A DNA stretch of 64,000 nucleotides from assembly GCA_948473335.1 (NCBI GenBank), contig CAOKXF010000002.1, positions 62,001-126,000 of the forward strand, given 5' to 3'. How positions within the stretch are numbered: the stretch's first letter is position 1; each line of letters begins with the position of its first letter. The notes under the pieces are model-generated. The model saw nothing but the letters and a program-made list of their open reading frames with translations. It did no database searches and had not been told where the DNA came from. Shown here piece after piece: positions 11,727-21,936 of this stretch. The DNA is from an uncultured Clostridium sp. GTDB lineage: Bacteria; Bacillota; Clostridia; TANB77; CAG-508. The position numbers and the translations under genes were made by a program.

Positions 11727-11755
11727 ATTATATACTATTTTTTCTCAAATGTCAA
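11727..11755 (-). promoter_or_regulatory. Perfect-consensus sigma-A promoter of the ncRNA
   Basis: TTGACA (11750-11755), a 17-base spacer and TATAAT (11727-11732) match the sigma-A consensus at all 12 positions. The predicted start is near 11720. Confidence 0.92.
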
Positions 11756-11773
11756 CACTTTTTCAATATTATG

Positions 11774-12778
11774 TTAAATTTGATTTTTAGCAAAATTCCA
11801 AGAATCCCTACACATGTCTTCTAAAGTCTTTTCGGTCCACCAATTTAGTTCTTCTTTTGCTTTGCTTGGATCTGAAAAACATATTGCTACATCTCCTGCT
11901 CTTCTTTCTACAATTTTATATGGAATTTCTATATTGTTTGCTTTTTCAAATGTTTGTATTATTTCTAAAACACTATATCCTGTTCCTGAACCTAAATTAT
12001 AAATATATACCCCATTTGTTTCTTTTTCCAATTTCTCAATTGCTTTTATGTGTCCTAATGCTAAATCTACAACATGTATATAATCTCTTACTCCTGTTCC
12101 ATCTTTTGTGTCATAGTCATTTCCAAATACTGATAACTCTTTTAGTTCTCTTGTAGCAACTTTTTGTATATATGGCATTAAGTTATTTGGTATTCCATTT
12201 GGATTGTCTCCTATTAGTCCACTTTCATGTGCTCCTATTGGGTTGAAATATCTTAATATTACTATATTCCATGTTTTGTCTGCAACATATAAATCTTCTA
12301 ATATTCTTTCTATCATTGCTTTTGTTGTTCCATATGGATTTGTTGTTTCTCCTCTTCCCATTGTTTCTACAAGTTTTGGTGTCTCTCTACTTCCATATAC
12401 AGTAGCTGATGAACTAAATACTATTTTTTTGCAATTGTTTTTTCTCATTACATCTAATAATACTAAAGTTCCTGTTATATTATTATGATAATATTCTAAT
12501 GGCTTTTGTACTGATTCTCCTACTGCTTTTAGTCCTGCAAAATGTATTACCTCAGTTATTTTATTTTCTTGAAATACTTTGTTTAATTCTTCTTTGTTTA
12601 ATATGTCTACTTTATAAAATTTTACTTCTTTTCCTGTTATTTGTTTTATTTTTTCAATTACCTTTTCACTACTATTTATCAGATTGTCTACTATTACTAC
12701 TTCTTTTCCTTTTTTCAATAATTCTACAACTGTATGACTTCCTATGTATCCTGTTCCACCTGTTACTAATATTGACAT
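11774..12778 (-). CDS. galE: UDP-glucose 4-epimerase
   Basis: Interconverts UDP-glucose and UDP-galactose with bound NAD. The 334-residue extended SDR has the Rossmann motif [10 protein letters not shown] at the N-terminus, the catalytic serine in SSSATVYG, and the Tyr-xxx-Lys pair in [11 protein letters not shown]. Length is normal. It starts 56 bases after the class A PBP, with AAGGAAG before the ATG, and could be co-transcribed with it. No Leloir-pathway galK or galT is in the window, so a role in supplying UDP-galactose for surface polymers is more likely than galactose catabolism. Confidence 0.96.
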   Translation of the reverse strand: MSILVTGGTGYIGSHTVVELLKKGKEVVIVDNLINSSEKVIEKIKQITGKEVKFYKVDILNKEELNKVFQENKITEVIHFAGLKAVGESVQKPLEYYHNNITGTLVLLDVMRKNNCKKIVFSSSATVYGSRETPKLVETMGRGETTNPYGTTKAMIERILEDLYVADKTWNIVILRYFNPIGAHESGLIGDNPNGIPNNLMPYIQKVATRELKELSVFGNDYDTKDGTGVRDYIHVVDLALGHIKAIEKLEKETNGVYIYNLGSGTGYSVLEIIQTFEKANNIEIPYKIVERRAGDVAICFSDPSKAKEELNWWTEKTLEDMCRDSWNFAKNQI

Positions 12779-12833
12779 TTTTTTCTTCCTTTCATTTCAC
12801 AGTAAAATTCTGTGATTAATATTTTATATTTTG

Positions 12834-15509
12834 TTATGGTGTACTTGTGTTGTCTTTTGAACCTTCTTCTTTGTCTTCTTTATCCTTATCATTTTCATTA
12901 TCTGCTCCACCTTCTCCTGGCTTATTCTCATCATCTTTGTCTCCTCCTTCAGATGGTTTTTCTTCTGGTTTTTTATCTGGGTCTGTTGAAGGTTTTTCTG
13001 TTGGATTGTCTGGATTTGTAGTGTTTCCTTCATCTGGCTTTGGTGGGTTTGTTGGTCTATTTGATTCTTCTGGTTCTGGATCTGGTTCTTGTACTGGCAC
13101 TTCTATATGTTGATGTACAGTACAATATTCTGTTGGTATATATGTTTCTTGTTGATTTGCGTCTGTTTGCCATTTTCCTGTTTTTTCTTTATCTACTAAA
13201 TATGTTTTGTAAATCATAGATGTTGATGTGCAATATGGATTTGCTAATAACTGTGTTTCATTACATATTGTGTATCCTGTATGTCCTTCACAACTTTCAG
13301 GTATAGTTCCTTTCTCAAAGATTTCTGAATATGTATTATAACATGTATCTGATGCCAATTTTCCAGAATCTCTACATATATTTGCTGTTACAACATTTCC
13401 TGTTAATGAAAATGTTGATTTTGCTAGTCCTGTATGTATATTCTTCATACCTGCTGCCCATATTCTTGTTGCTGGACTTATTCCTTTTACTATTATTTGT
13501 GATGGTGTATCAAATCCATACCATACTGCTGATGTATAATAATTTGTAAATCCACATAACCATCTGTCTTTATCTCCATTTGTTGTTCCTGTTTTTGCAG
13601 CTACATCAATTCCTGATATTGCACAATTCTTAGCTGTTCCATTTGCTCCTTTTACTGGCTCTGTTAATATATTTTTTACTATTGATGCTGTTGTTTCTGA
13701 AAATACTCTATTTGTTTGTTGTGTTGGTGTTAATATTGTGTTTCCATTTTGATCTACAACCTTTGTATAGAATGTTGGTTCTATATATACTCCATCATTT
13801 GCTATTGTTGCATATGCTGCTGCCATCTCTAATGGGCTTATTCCATGCGTTGCTCCTCCTATTGATAATGATAGTCCATCTCTTTCTTTATCTAATGTTG
13901 ATACTCCCATTTTTTCTAAGTATTGTATTGCTTTATCTACTCCTAAATCTGCTACGATTTTTACAAATGGTATATTTTGTGACGTTTCTACTGCTTGCCT
14001 TACTGTTATATTTCCTCTATAGTAATTGTAATTTTTTGGTTTATAATTTCCATCAAATATTGTAAATGCATCATTATATATTGTTCCTGCTGTTATTACT
14101 TTTTCTTCTATTCCAGGTGCTACTGCTATTATTGGCTTTATTGTTGATCCTGGTTGTCTTAGTGATTGTGTTGCTCTATTTAATCCTCTTGCTTCTTTTG
14201 TTCCAACTCCTCCTGAGCATCCTACTACATATCCTGTTTTGTGGTCTAATACTACCATGGCTGCTTGACTGTCTTCTGTCCATTGTTGTCCGTTTTCATT
14301 ATATTTTGCTGTTAATTTTACTGCATTGTTTACTGCTTCTTCTGTTTTTTGTTGTATTGATGCATTTTGAGTTGAATATATTGTTAATCCTTTTGTATAT
14401 AATGTACGTTGTGCTTCTGCTCTTGATATTCCTTTTGCCTCTGCTAAATCTGTTATTACTTGATTTATTAATGCATCTGTATGGTATGAATAGTTATTTG
14501 TTGCTATTCCTTTTGTAAATTTCATTCCTTGTTCTGCTAATTCTTTTGTTGCTACATCATATTCTTCTTGTTTTATTTTTCCTAATTCTAGCATTTTAGC
14601 TAATACTACTTTTACCTTATTATTTATTTTATTGGTTTTATTTTCATTAACTCCATATCCCTTTTCTCCATAAGGATTATATAAGTTAGGGTTACTGTTT
14701 ATTCCTGCTAAAAATGCGCATTCTAATAGTGTTAAGTCTGATGCTTTTTTATTAAAGTAGTAGTTTGCTCCAACTTCTACTCCATAGTTTCCTTGTCCTC
14801 CCACGAATATTAGGTTTAGATATAATTCTAATATTTGATTTTTTGTTAGCATTTTTTCTATTTTATATGCTTTTACCCATTCTTTTACTTTTCTTTTTAT
14901 TCCTTCTATTCCATTTTTTTCGTCATCATGTGTGAAGTTTTTTACTAATTGTTGTGTTATTGTACTTCCTCCAAATGATGAGTTTCCTGCATGTGTTATG
15001 TATGTAAATACTGCTCCTGCTGTTCTGTATAAGTCTACTCCATCATGGTCGTAAAATCTCTCGTCTTCCATAGATAAATATGCATTTACTAAATATGGAC
15101 TCATTTTGTCTAATGTTATCATTGTCATTTTTCCATCATCCCCACTTAGCTCTGCTAAGACATTTCCATCTTGGTCTACTACAAATGAATTCATCATAGG
15201 ATATATTAAATCTTCTTGCGATATTTCGAACTCATCTCCAAATGCTCCATATATTACTCCTATTACAATGCCTGATGCTATTACTATTAATACTATTATT
15301 AGTACTAATATTATTTTTAAAGCTATTGATAATTTTGGATGCTTATCTTTAAATTTTACTTTTTTGACCTTTTTTAATTGTTTATTGTTCTCTTTTCCTA
15401 TTTGTGTGCTTTTGCTTTTTGAATTAGTTTTTTCTTTATTTTTTTGTGTTTCTTTTTTTACGGTATTCTTTTTATTGTCTGGTTTATTGTTTTTTTTGTT
15501 TTCTGCCAT
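12834..15509 (-). CDS. Class A penicillin-binding protein (PBP1A family)
   Basis: A bifunctional peptidoglycan synthase of 891 residues. A Lys/Asn-rich cytoplasmic tail of about 55 residues precedes one membrane helix. The GT51 glycosyltransferase has MEDERFYDHDGVD and GGSTITQQLVKN. The transpeptidase has SxxK in PGSTIKP, SxN in ETSQNIPF and KTG in AAKTGTTNGD. The last 100 residues are a low-complexity tail of Pro, Glu, Asp, Lys and Gly, probably disordered in the wall. The start is fixed by AAGGAGG. It shares direction with galE downstream and has its own promoter. Confidence 0.95.
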   Translation of the reverse strand: MAENKKNNKPDNKKNTVKKETQKNKEKTNSKSKSTQIGKENNKQLKKVKKVKFKDKHPKLSIALKIILVLIIVLIVIASGIVIGVIYGAFGDEFEISQEDLIYPMMNSFVVDQDGNVLAELSGDDGKMTMITLDKMSPYLVNAYLSMEDERFYDHDGVDLYRTAGAVFTYITHAGNSSFGGSTITQQLVKNFTHDDEKNGIEGIKRKVKEWVKAYKIEKMLTKNQILELYLNLIFVGGQGNYGVEVGANYYFNKKASDLTLLECAFLAGINSNPNLYNPYGEKGYGVNENKTNKINNKVKVVLAKMLELGKIKQEEYDVATKELAEQGMKFTKGIATNNYSYHTDALINQVITDLAEAKGISRAEAQRTLYTKGLTIYSTQNASIQQKTEEAVNNAVKLTAKYNENGQQWTEDSQAAMVVLDHKTGYVVGCSGGVGTKEARGLNRATQSLRQPGSTIKPIIAVAPGIEEKVITAGTIYNDAFTIFDGNYKPKNYNYYRGNITVRQAVETSQNIPFVKIVADLGVDKAIQYLEKMGVSTLDKERDGLSLSIGGATHGISPLEMAAAYATIANDGVYIEPTFYTKVVDQNGNTILTPTQQTNRVFSETTASIVKNILTEPVKGANGTAKNCAISGIDVAAKTGTTNGDKDRWLCGFTNYYTSAVWYGFDTPSQIIVKGISPATRIWAAGMKNIHTGLAKSTFSLTGNVVTANICRDSGKLASDTCYNTYSEIFEKGTIPESCEGHTGYTICNETQLLANPYCTSTSMIYKTYLVDKEKTGKWQTDANQQETYIPTEYCTVHQHIEVPVQEPDPEPEESNRPTNPPKPDEGNTTNPDNPTEKPSTDPDKKPEEKPSEGGDKDDENKPGEGGADNENDKDKEDKEEGSKDNTSTP

Positions 15510-15533
15510 TTCGTTTCCTCCTTTGACATTAAA

Positions 15534-15562
15534 ATTATATTATATTTTTTGTTAAATTGCAA
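15534..15562 (-). promoter_or_regulatory. Putative promoter of the class A PBP
   Basis: TTGCAA (15557-15562), 17 bases, then TATAAT (15534-15539) on the minus strand, about 25 bases before the start codon. The -35 is only a 4/6 match. Confidence 0.5.
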
Positions 15563-15944
15563 CTTTTCCTATAAAATTTAACCCTATTTAATTAAATTTT
15601 AAGAACTGTTTTAATAATAAACATAGATATACACCTATGAGTGTACAAGTCTTTTTTATTTTATATTATAATCTGTGTTCTTTTTTTATATTTTCCTTTT
15701 ATTTCAACTGTTCTACTAATGGGCGCGGATATGCGCCTATTAGCAAACAAGGTGTTTTTTTACTTTTTTATTTTTTATATTATTACTTCTTCCATTATAT
15801 AAAAAAGTCCTATTTTACTAAATTTGCATTTATTGCATTTAGTAAATATAGAACTTTTTCTATTAACTTTATTAAATAATTTTAGAAATATTCATTATAA
15901 ATTTACATATTACTTTAAATCATATAATAATGCAAACATTGAAG
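15563..15944. other. Non-coding gap with hairpins between the PBP and the ABC permease
   Basis: No ORF with a ribosome site is visible on either strand. The gap holds a terminator (separate entry), a GC-rich hairpin at 15716-15743 with CTAAT / GGCGC arms around GGATAT, and a small hairpin TACAC-GTGTA at 15630-15645 followed by T runs. The GGCGC hairpin is more GC-rich than its surroundings and is unexplained. Confidence 0.6.
15801..15858 (-). terminator. Terminator of the NatAB-like operon
   Basis: A long imperfect inverted repeat (AAAAAGTCCTATTTTACTAAA with its complement at 15836-15858) lies about 90 bases after the permease stop. On the minus strand the stem is followed by T-rich sequence. 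Confidence 0.7.
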
Positions 15945-17198
15945 TTATTTCTCTTTTGAGATTTTAAATAATTCAATAATATTAAGTCTTTTTCCATAAT
16001 GTAAAACTGCATTTGAATATGCTTTAATTGAAATTATTGCAAGAAGTATTGCAGTAACTACTAAAATGACTATTGATGCAATAATTTCTCCTACTGTCGC
16101 TCCTCCTGCTAATATCCTTCCAGGCATTGAAAATGCTGATGAAAATGGAAAAATTGATGCAAATTTGCTCGCTCCACTATCTGGCATTGTTGCTGTAAAA
16201 TATGCTAGATAGAAAGATATTAATGCTATCAAAGCTATTGGTGTTTGTGCTGACTGTAAATCTTCAACTTTACTTATTGTTGCTCCTGTTACTGCATTTA
16301 AAAATGCATATACTGTATATCCTAACATGAAAAATATTACACATACTAATACTGATATTGCATTTAAATTTATATTTCCAATTATTGTTGAAAGTAAATC
16401 CATATCTGCTGGTATGAATAATTTATATGATATAACTGCTGTTAGTATAAGTAATACTAATTGAGATAATCCTACTATACCCATCGCTAAAGTTTTTCCA
16501 ATTATTATATTTCTTTGTTTTGTTGATGTTACTAATGTTTCCATTACTCTTGATGTTTTTTCACTTGATACTGATACTGCTACACTATTTCCATAGAAGT
16601 AAATTGCAAAGAATAGTATAAATGCTGATGCCATTGCTATTCCAGAATTATTCTTTTCATCATTTAGTGTTGTTGTTTCAAGCTCTACTCCTGCATTTAT
16701 ATTCATAATTGCTTCTTGACTTACATTTGCTTCTTTTAATTCTTTATTTACTTGAATTGTTTTTATTAAATCTACAAATCCTTCTAATTCATAATTTCCT
16801 GTAAAAAAGTTCCCCATTATTGTACAATTCAACTTTATTGCTCCTGTTTCGGAATTTCTTTGTATTTCAATTAATCCTGCTATCTCTTTTTCTCTTATTT
16901 TCTCTTCTATACTTTCTTTATTTTCATCTGAATTTAATTCTATTTCGTATCCTGTTATTTTTCCAATTTCTATAATTGAATTTAAATCTTCTCCTAAAAT
17001 ATTTTCTGTATCATTTACTATATATTTTCCATATTTTTCTGATTCTTCATTATCTCCATTTGACATTATATTTATTATATTTGGTACATTACATAAAGCT
17101 ACTATAATTAATATTAATACTATAGTTGATATTATAAATGATTTTTTTGTTATGTTTTCTTTTATTGTATATTTGGTTATTGTTATTATATCTTTCAT
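15945..17198 (-). CDS. ABC-2 type permease (NatB-like exporter subunit)
   Basis: A 417-residue membrane protein with one N-terminal membrane helix (about residues 20-45), an extracytoplasmic domain of about 140 residues, and five to six helices in the C-terminal half, the NatB layout. I start it at the ATG at 17198, one base after the ATPase stop; the ORF-track start is a TTG inside that gene. The one-base gap implies translational coupling with the ATPase. Family members export sodium or drugs; the substrate here is unknown. Confidence 0.88.
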   Translation of the reverse strand: MKDIITITKYTIKENITKKSFIISTIVLILIIVALCNVPNIINIMSNGDNEESEKYGKYIVNDTENILGEDLNSIIEIGKITGYEIELNSDENKESIEEKIREKEIAGLIEIQRNSETGAIKLNCTIMGNFFTGNYELEGFVDLIKTIQVNKELKEANVSQEAIMNINAGVELETTTLNDEKNNSGIAMASAFILFFAIYFYGNSVAVSVSSEKTSRVMETLVTSTKQRNIIIGKTLAMGIVGLSQLVLLILTAVISYKLFIPADMDLLSTIIGNINLNAISVLVCVIFFMLGYTVYAFLNAVTGATISKVEDLQSAQTPIALIALISFYLAYFTATMPDSGASKFASIFPFSSAFSMPGRILAGGATVGEIIASIVILVVTAILLAIISIKAYSNAVLHYGKRLNIIELFKISKEK

Positions 17199-17199
17199 T

Positions 17200-18087
17200 T
17201 TATTCACCAACCTTTTCTATGAATATTTCTTGTAATGATGGCTCTTTTAGTTCAAATTTTTGTAATACTATTTTATTTTCTACAAGTTTTTCTAATAATT
17301 TCTGAGCATCTTCTTCTTTTTCTACTTTTAATTCATATCCATTTGCTTTTTTGTCTATTATTTTCATATTATTTGGTATTAAATTTTCTATTTCTTGATA
17401 TGTTTCTATACTCAAATTATTTCTTCCATATGATTTCTTTATTTCATTTAAATTTCCTTGTAATACTGTCTTTCCAGCTTTCAACATTACTATGTCTCTA
17501 CAATACTCTTCTACTACACTCATTTGATGACTTGTTAATATTATATATGTTCCTTGTTTTACTAAATCATGTATTACTTCCTTTATTACTTTTGTATTTA
17601 CTGGGTCTAGTCCACTAAATGGCTCATCTAATATTAATAATTTTGGTTTGTGTATTATTGCTATTATTAATTGCACTTTTTGTTGATTTCCTTTTGATAA
17701 TTGCTCTGCTGGTTTATATATGTAATCTTCTAGTCCCAATCTTTTACACCATTCAAATATTGCATTTTTAGCATCTTCTTTTTCCATTCCTTTTAATGTT
17801 GCAAAATATATTAATTGGTCATATAATTTTGCTTTTCCATATACTCCTCTTTCTTCTGGTAAATATCCATATTTTACATTTTCTCTACTTATTTTCTTTC
17901 CATCCCATTCTATTGTCCCTTTGTCTTTTTGAATTATTCCTAGAATCATTCTTATTGTTGTGGTTTTTCCTGCTCCATTAGCTCCTAGTAATCCATATAC
18001 TCCTGGTTCATTCATTTCAATCGATAAATTTTTTACTACCTCTTTATTACCATATATTTTACTTACATCTTTTACTTTTAGTCCCAT
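17200..18087 (-). CDS. ABC transporter ATP-binding protein (NatA-like)
   Basis: A 295-residue ATPase that powers the adjacent permease. Walker A is GANGAGKTT, the signature is LSKGNQQKV, Walker B is LLILDEPFSGLDP and the H-loop is LTSHQM. The last 80 residues form the extra domain typical of the NatA type. It comes first in the two-gene operon. Export of sodium is a family-based guess; a drug or peptide is equally possible. Confidence 0.93.
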   Translation of the reverse strand: MGLKVKDVSKIYGNKEVVKNLSIEMNEPGVYGLLGANGAGKTTTIRMILGIIQKDKGTIEWDGKKISRENVKYGYLPEERGVYGKAKLYDQLIYFATLKGMEKEDAKNAIFEWCKRLGLEDYIYKPAEQLSKGNQQKVQLIIAIIHKPKLLILDEPFSGLDPVNTKVIKEVIHDLVKQGTYIILTSHQMSVVEEYCRDIVMLKAGKTVLQGNLNEIKKSYGRNNLSIETYQEIENLIPNNMKIIDKKANGYELKVEKEEDAQKLLEKLVENKIVLQKFELKEPSLQEIFIEKVGE

Positions 18088-18151
18088 ACTTTTTTACTTC
18101 ATGTTGTCTTTATGACAAACATTCCCCTTTCTTTTTGGTTTCTTTACATTT

Positions 18152-21100
18152 TTAATTTTCTACATTTATTTCTTTATTCCTCCAAGTCGAATAAATTTTT
18201 ACTTCATCTACTTTTCTTTCTAATGCTTGCTCTAGTGCATTTTTATATATCTGTAATTGAATTTTATATTTTTTTATTAACTCTTTTTCATCGTCTACAT
18301 AGTCAGTCTTATAATCTACTAAAACTAACTTATCTTGTTCATCTATAAAATATAAATCTATTACACCTTGTACTAATATATCTCCTTCTAATTCTTGTTT
18401 ATATATTTCTTTTATTGGTATATTAATGTAAAATGGCTTCTCTCTTTGCACTTCTTTCGAATTTTTCATTCTTTGCCATATTTCTGATTTCGTAAAATTA
18501 TATATTTTACTTATATTTATACTTTCTGCTTCTTTTTGAGTTATAATATCTTTTTGTTTCATTGTCTGTATTAATTTTAATATTTCTTGTTCATTATAGT
18601 TTTTATCAATTTCTAATTTTTGCATACATAAATGGATTAGCGTTCCCTTTTGTGATGCTGTTATCTCTTGTTCATCTGAATTTTGCAAAAATTTAGGTTT
18701 TGTAAAATTAGTTTTTCTTTTACCTTTTATATCTTCTAATTTTGTAATCTCTGAAACTGTATATTCTTCTGTCTCTTGGCTTTCCTTTTTTATCTTACTT
18801 ACTGATGTTTTTGTCTGTATCTTTGATAATTCTAAATCAGGATATTTATATTCTAATTTCTGTTTTATTTGTTCTATCATATTACTATCTACTTTATCAT
18901 ATTTTATATCTTCTTCTGTTTTCCCTTTATTATTATCTATTCCAAATTTAATATCATCTTTTAAAATATATTCATATGTACATATCTCTTGCGTTTTTTC
19001 TTTATTATATAAGTATACTAACATAATCCAGTCTATATATCTGATATATTTTTTAACCAATATTGGATTTATTTTTTCATTTATTTTATTATATCTTTCT
19101 ATTAATTCATTCATTTTTTCCATTTTCTTATTATGTCTCTTGCTTATTCCTGTTATATATAATTTTTCTTTTGCTCTTGTTAATGCTACATATAAAATCC
19201 TCATCTCTTCTGCTATTGTTTCTTCTAATAATTTGCTTGCTACTGCTGCTTTTGACAATGTATTATATTCTATCTGTCTTTCATAGTTTATATATTTTGC
19301 CCCTATTCCTAATTCCGAATGCAATAATACATTTTCTTTTAAGTCCATCATATTAAATTCTTTTCCTGTATTTGCTAAAAATACTACTGGAAATTCTAGT
19401 CCTTTACTTTTGTGTATGCTCATCACTCTAACTACATCTTCATTCTCTCCTATTATTTTTGCTGAACCTAAATCTCCACTTCCTGTGTGCACCCTTTCTA
19501 TAAAGTTTATGAAATTAAATAATCCTTTAAAACTAGCTTTTTCATATTGCCTCGCTCTTTCAAATAGCATCTTTAAATTTGCCTGATGTAACTTTCCATT
19601 TGGCATTAATCCAACATAATTATAATATCCTGTATCTTTATATATTTTCCATATTAATTCATCTAATGATAAATATTCTTGTTCTTCTCTCCATTTATCT
19701 AAATTATTTAAAAATCTATCTATTTTGTCTCTCAATTGTTTATCTACATTTATTCTTGCTTTTAATATAGTATTATAGAAATTATCATATTTATCGCATA
19801 GTCTAATTTGTATCAATTCATTATCATTAAAATCTCCTATATTTGAACGCATTACAGTTACTAGTGGTATATCTTGTAATGGATTATCTATTATTTTTAG
19901 TAAACTTATTATCGTTTGTATTTCAATTGTTTCTAAATATTCTGTTGATGAATCACTAAATACTGGTATATCTAATTTTATTAATTCCTTCTCATATACT
20001 GGTGCTGATGTCTTTGTTGACCTTAATAATATTGCTATATCTTTATATCTTATTTTTCTAAATTGTTGTTTTTTAATGTCATATATTTGATATCCACTGT
20101 CCATTATTTCTTTTATTTTTTTTGCCACATATCGTGCTTCTATTTCTATATCTTCTATATGTTCTTTTTCATCATTTTCTTCTTGTTCATCTTCTTTTAT
20201 ATTATTAATTTCTTTTTTTTCATTATCTTCTAATTGTTTTGTTGTGTCTGTCTTTTTCTCTTCCACTTTTTCTGTTTTTGTATCTATTATTTTTATTTCT
20301 ATTTTTAAATCTTGTCCATTGTCTTTATAATCTGCTCCTAAATTCAGGTATTCCTCTTTGTTATATTCTATTTCCCATGGCTGTTCTGTCATTATGTTTT
20401 CAAATATTATATTGGTAAATTTTAGTATATTGGTTCTGCTTCTAAAGTTTTTGAATAATTGTATTTTTAAATCATCATCTTCTTTTTTTTCTTCTTTTAA
20501 TTTATATGATATATACTTATTATAGAATAAATCTGGTCTTGCTTGTCTAAACTTATATATACTTTGCTTTACATCTCCTACCATAAATATATTTTTATTG
20601 TTTGATATTGATGTTAATATGTACTCTTGCAATAAATTACTATCTTGGTATTCATCTATTGCAATTTCTACAAATTTATTTTGATATTTTTTTGCTACTT
20701 CTGTTTGTTCTATTCTTCCTTTTTCTTCTTTTACTAAAATATTTAATGCATAATGTTCTATATCATTAAAGTCTAAGATGTTTTTCTCTTTTTTAATCTT
20801 TTGGAACTCTTCTGTAAATTCAATTATTAGCTTTTCTAATTTTTCTAATATTCCATACATTTCATATATATCTTGATTTGCTTCTTTTGATGTGAATTGT
20901 ATTAGTTTTTTTGCTATTTTTCCTTTGACTGTATCTCTTGATTTTTTTGCTTTATCTTTTTCTTCTGATGTTATTTTTGTACTTTTAGGCCATTTTATAT
21001 ATTCTATATTTTTTCCTAATTGATATGTTTTATCCCATCCCTCTAAATTTGCTTTTATTAGTTCTAGTTGTTCTCTATCATTTATTATAATTCTTTTGTA

Positions 21101-21826
21101 CTCTTCTAGCTCTATATTTTTTGATAAATTTTTTTCTTCTTCTTTTAATATTTGTATGCAATCGACTAATTCTTCCTCTAAATCTTTTAGTAATATTTTT
21201 CCCCACTCTGTTTGTGAAAAGTCTTGTTCTAAATCTTTTATGCTGAATTTTGATATATTTTCTTGTAACCATTTTTGTGGAAATGGATTACTTTGCATAT
21301 ATGTATATATTCTTAATATTAGTTCCTTTAGTGGTGTGTCATCTCGATAACTTGTATATGTTTCAATTAATTTTGCAAATTCTTTGTTTTCTTCTATATA
21401 TTTCTTTTCAAATATTTCTTCTAGTACTTCTTGCTTTAATAATTCTATCTCTGCATTATCTCCTATTCTAAAGTTTGGTGATATGTCTAATTCGTAAAAG
21501 TTGTTCTTGATAATATCTAAACAAAATGAATCTATTGTGCATATACTAGCTTTGTTTAATAGAGTTATTTGCTTTTGTAATTCTGGATTTTGTCCTTCCT
21601 CTAATTTTTTATATATTGCGTCTAAGACTCTCTCTCTCATTTCTGATGCTGCTGCATTTGTAAATGTTACTACTAATATTTTATCTATATCTACTTTTTC
21701 ATTTATTATTTTGTTTATTATTCTTTCTACCAGTACTGCTGTTTTTCCGCTTCCTGCAGCAGCTGCTACTAGTATGTTACTTCCTTGTTCATATATTGCT
21801 TGCTTTTGTTCTTTGGTCCATTCCAT
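18152..21826 (-). CDS. addA: Helicase-nuclease subunit AddA
   Basis: The 1224-residue helicase and nuclease subunit of AddAB, which processes double-strand breaks for RecA. The UvrD-like Q motif and Walker A are WTKEQKQAIYEQG and VAAAAGSGKTAVLVER, motif II is AIDEYQDS, and late helicase motifs include MSIHKSKGLEFPVV and ALTRAKEKLYI. The C-terminal PD-(D/E)xK nuclease has LVLVDYKTDYVDD. Length is normal. addB normally lies immediately upstream of addA, but hslO is there instead, so the partner must be elsewhere or missing. Confidence 0.96.
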   Translation of the reverse strand: MEWTKEQKQAIYEQGSNILVAAAAGSGKTAVLVERIINKIINEKVDIDKILVVTFTNAAASEMRERVLDAIYKKLEEGQNPELQKQITLLNKASICTIDSFCLDIIKNNFYELDISPNFRIGDNAEIELLKQEVLEEIFEKKYIEENKEFAKLIETYTSYRDDTPLKELILRIYTYMQSNPFPQKWLQENISKFSIKDLEQDFSQTEWGKILLKDLEEELVDCIQILKEEEKNLSKNIELEEYKRIIINDREQLELIKANLEGWDKTYQLGKNIEYIKWPKSTKITSEEKDKAKKSRDTVKGKIAKKLIQFTSKEANQDIYEMYGILEKLEKLIIEFTEEFQKIKKEKNILDFNDIEHYALNILVKEEKGRIEQTEVAKKYQNKFVEIAIDEYQDSNLLQEYILTSISNNKNIFMVGDVKQSIYKFRQARPDLFYNKYISYKLKEEKKEDDDLKIQLFKNFRSRTNILKFTNIIFENIMTEQPWEIEYNKEEYLNLGADYKDNGQDLKIEIKIIDTKTEKVEEKKTDTTKQLEDNEKKEINNIKEDEQEENDEKEHIEDIEIEARYVAKKIKEIMDSGYQIYDIKKQQFRKIRYKDIAILLRSTKTSAPVYEKELIKLDIPVFSDSSTEYLETIEIQTIISLLKIIDNPLQDIPLVTVMRSNIGDFNDNELIQIRLCDKYDNFYNTILKARINVDKQLRDKIDRFLNNLDKWREEQEYLSLDELIWKIYKDTGYYNYVGLMPNGKLHQANLKMLFERARQYEKASFKGLFNFINFIERVHTGSGDLGSAKIIGENEDVVRVMSIHKSKGLEFPVVFLANTGKEFNMMDLKENVLLHSELGIGAKYINYERQIEYNTLSKAAVASKLLEETIAEEMRILYVALTRAKEKLYITGISKRHNKKMEKMNELIERYNKINEKINPILVKKYIRYIDWIMLVYLYNKEKTQEICTYEYILKDDIKFGIDNNKGKTEEDIKYDKVDSNMIEQIKQKLEYKYPDLELSKIQTKTSVSKIKKESQETEEYTVSEITKLEDIKGKRKTNFTKPKFLQNSDEQEITASQKGTLIHLCMQKLEIDKNYNEQEILKLIQTMKQKDIITQKEAESINISKIYNFTKSEIWQRMKNSKEVQREKPFYINIPIKEIYKQELEGDILVQGVIDLYFIDEQDKLVLVDYKTDYVDDEKELIKKYKIQLQIYKNALEQALERKVDEVKIYSTWRNKEINVEN

Positions 21827-21936
21827 TTATTTTTTTCCTTATAATATATTTAGGCTTTTATTGTAAAAGATTTAAGTATTTCAAAAAGAAAGCTGGAAAT
21901 ATGGATTTGCCTATAAACCATTATTTTTGACAGGTT

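Noticed and set aside
12824-13033. 69-residue minus ORF at the end of the PBP gene
   Set aside because: It is a shifted frame of the low-complexity PBP tail.
21078-21272. Basic 64-residue minus ORF inside addA
   Set aside because: Alternative frame of addA with Arg/Lys-rich text and no ribosome site.
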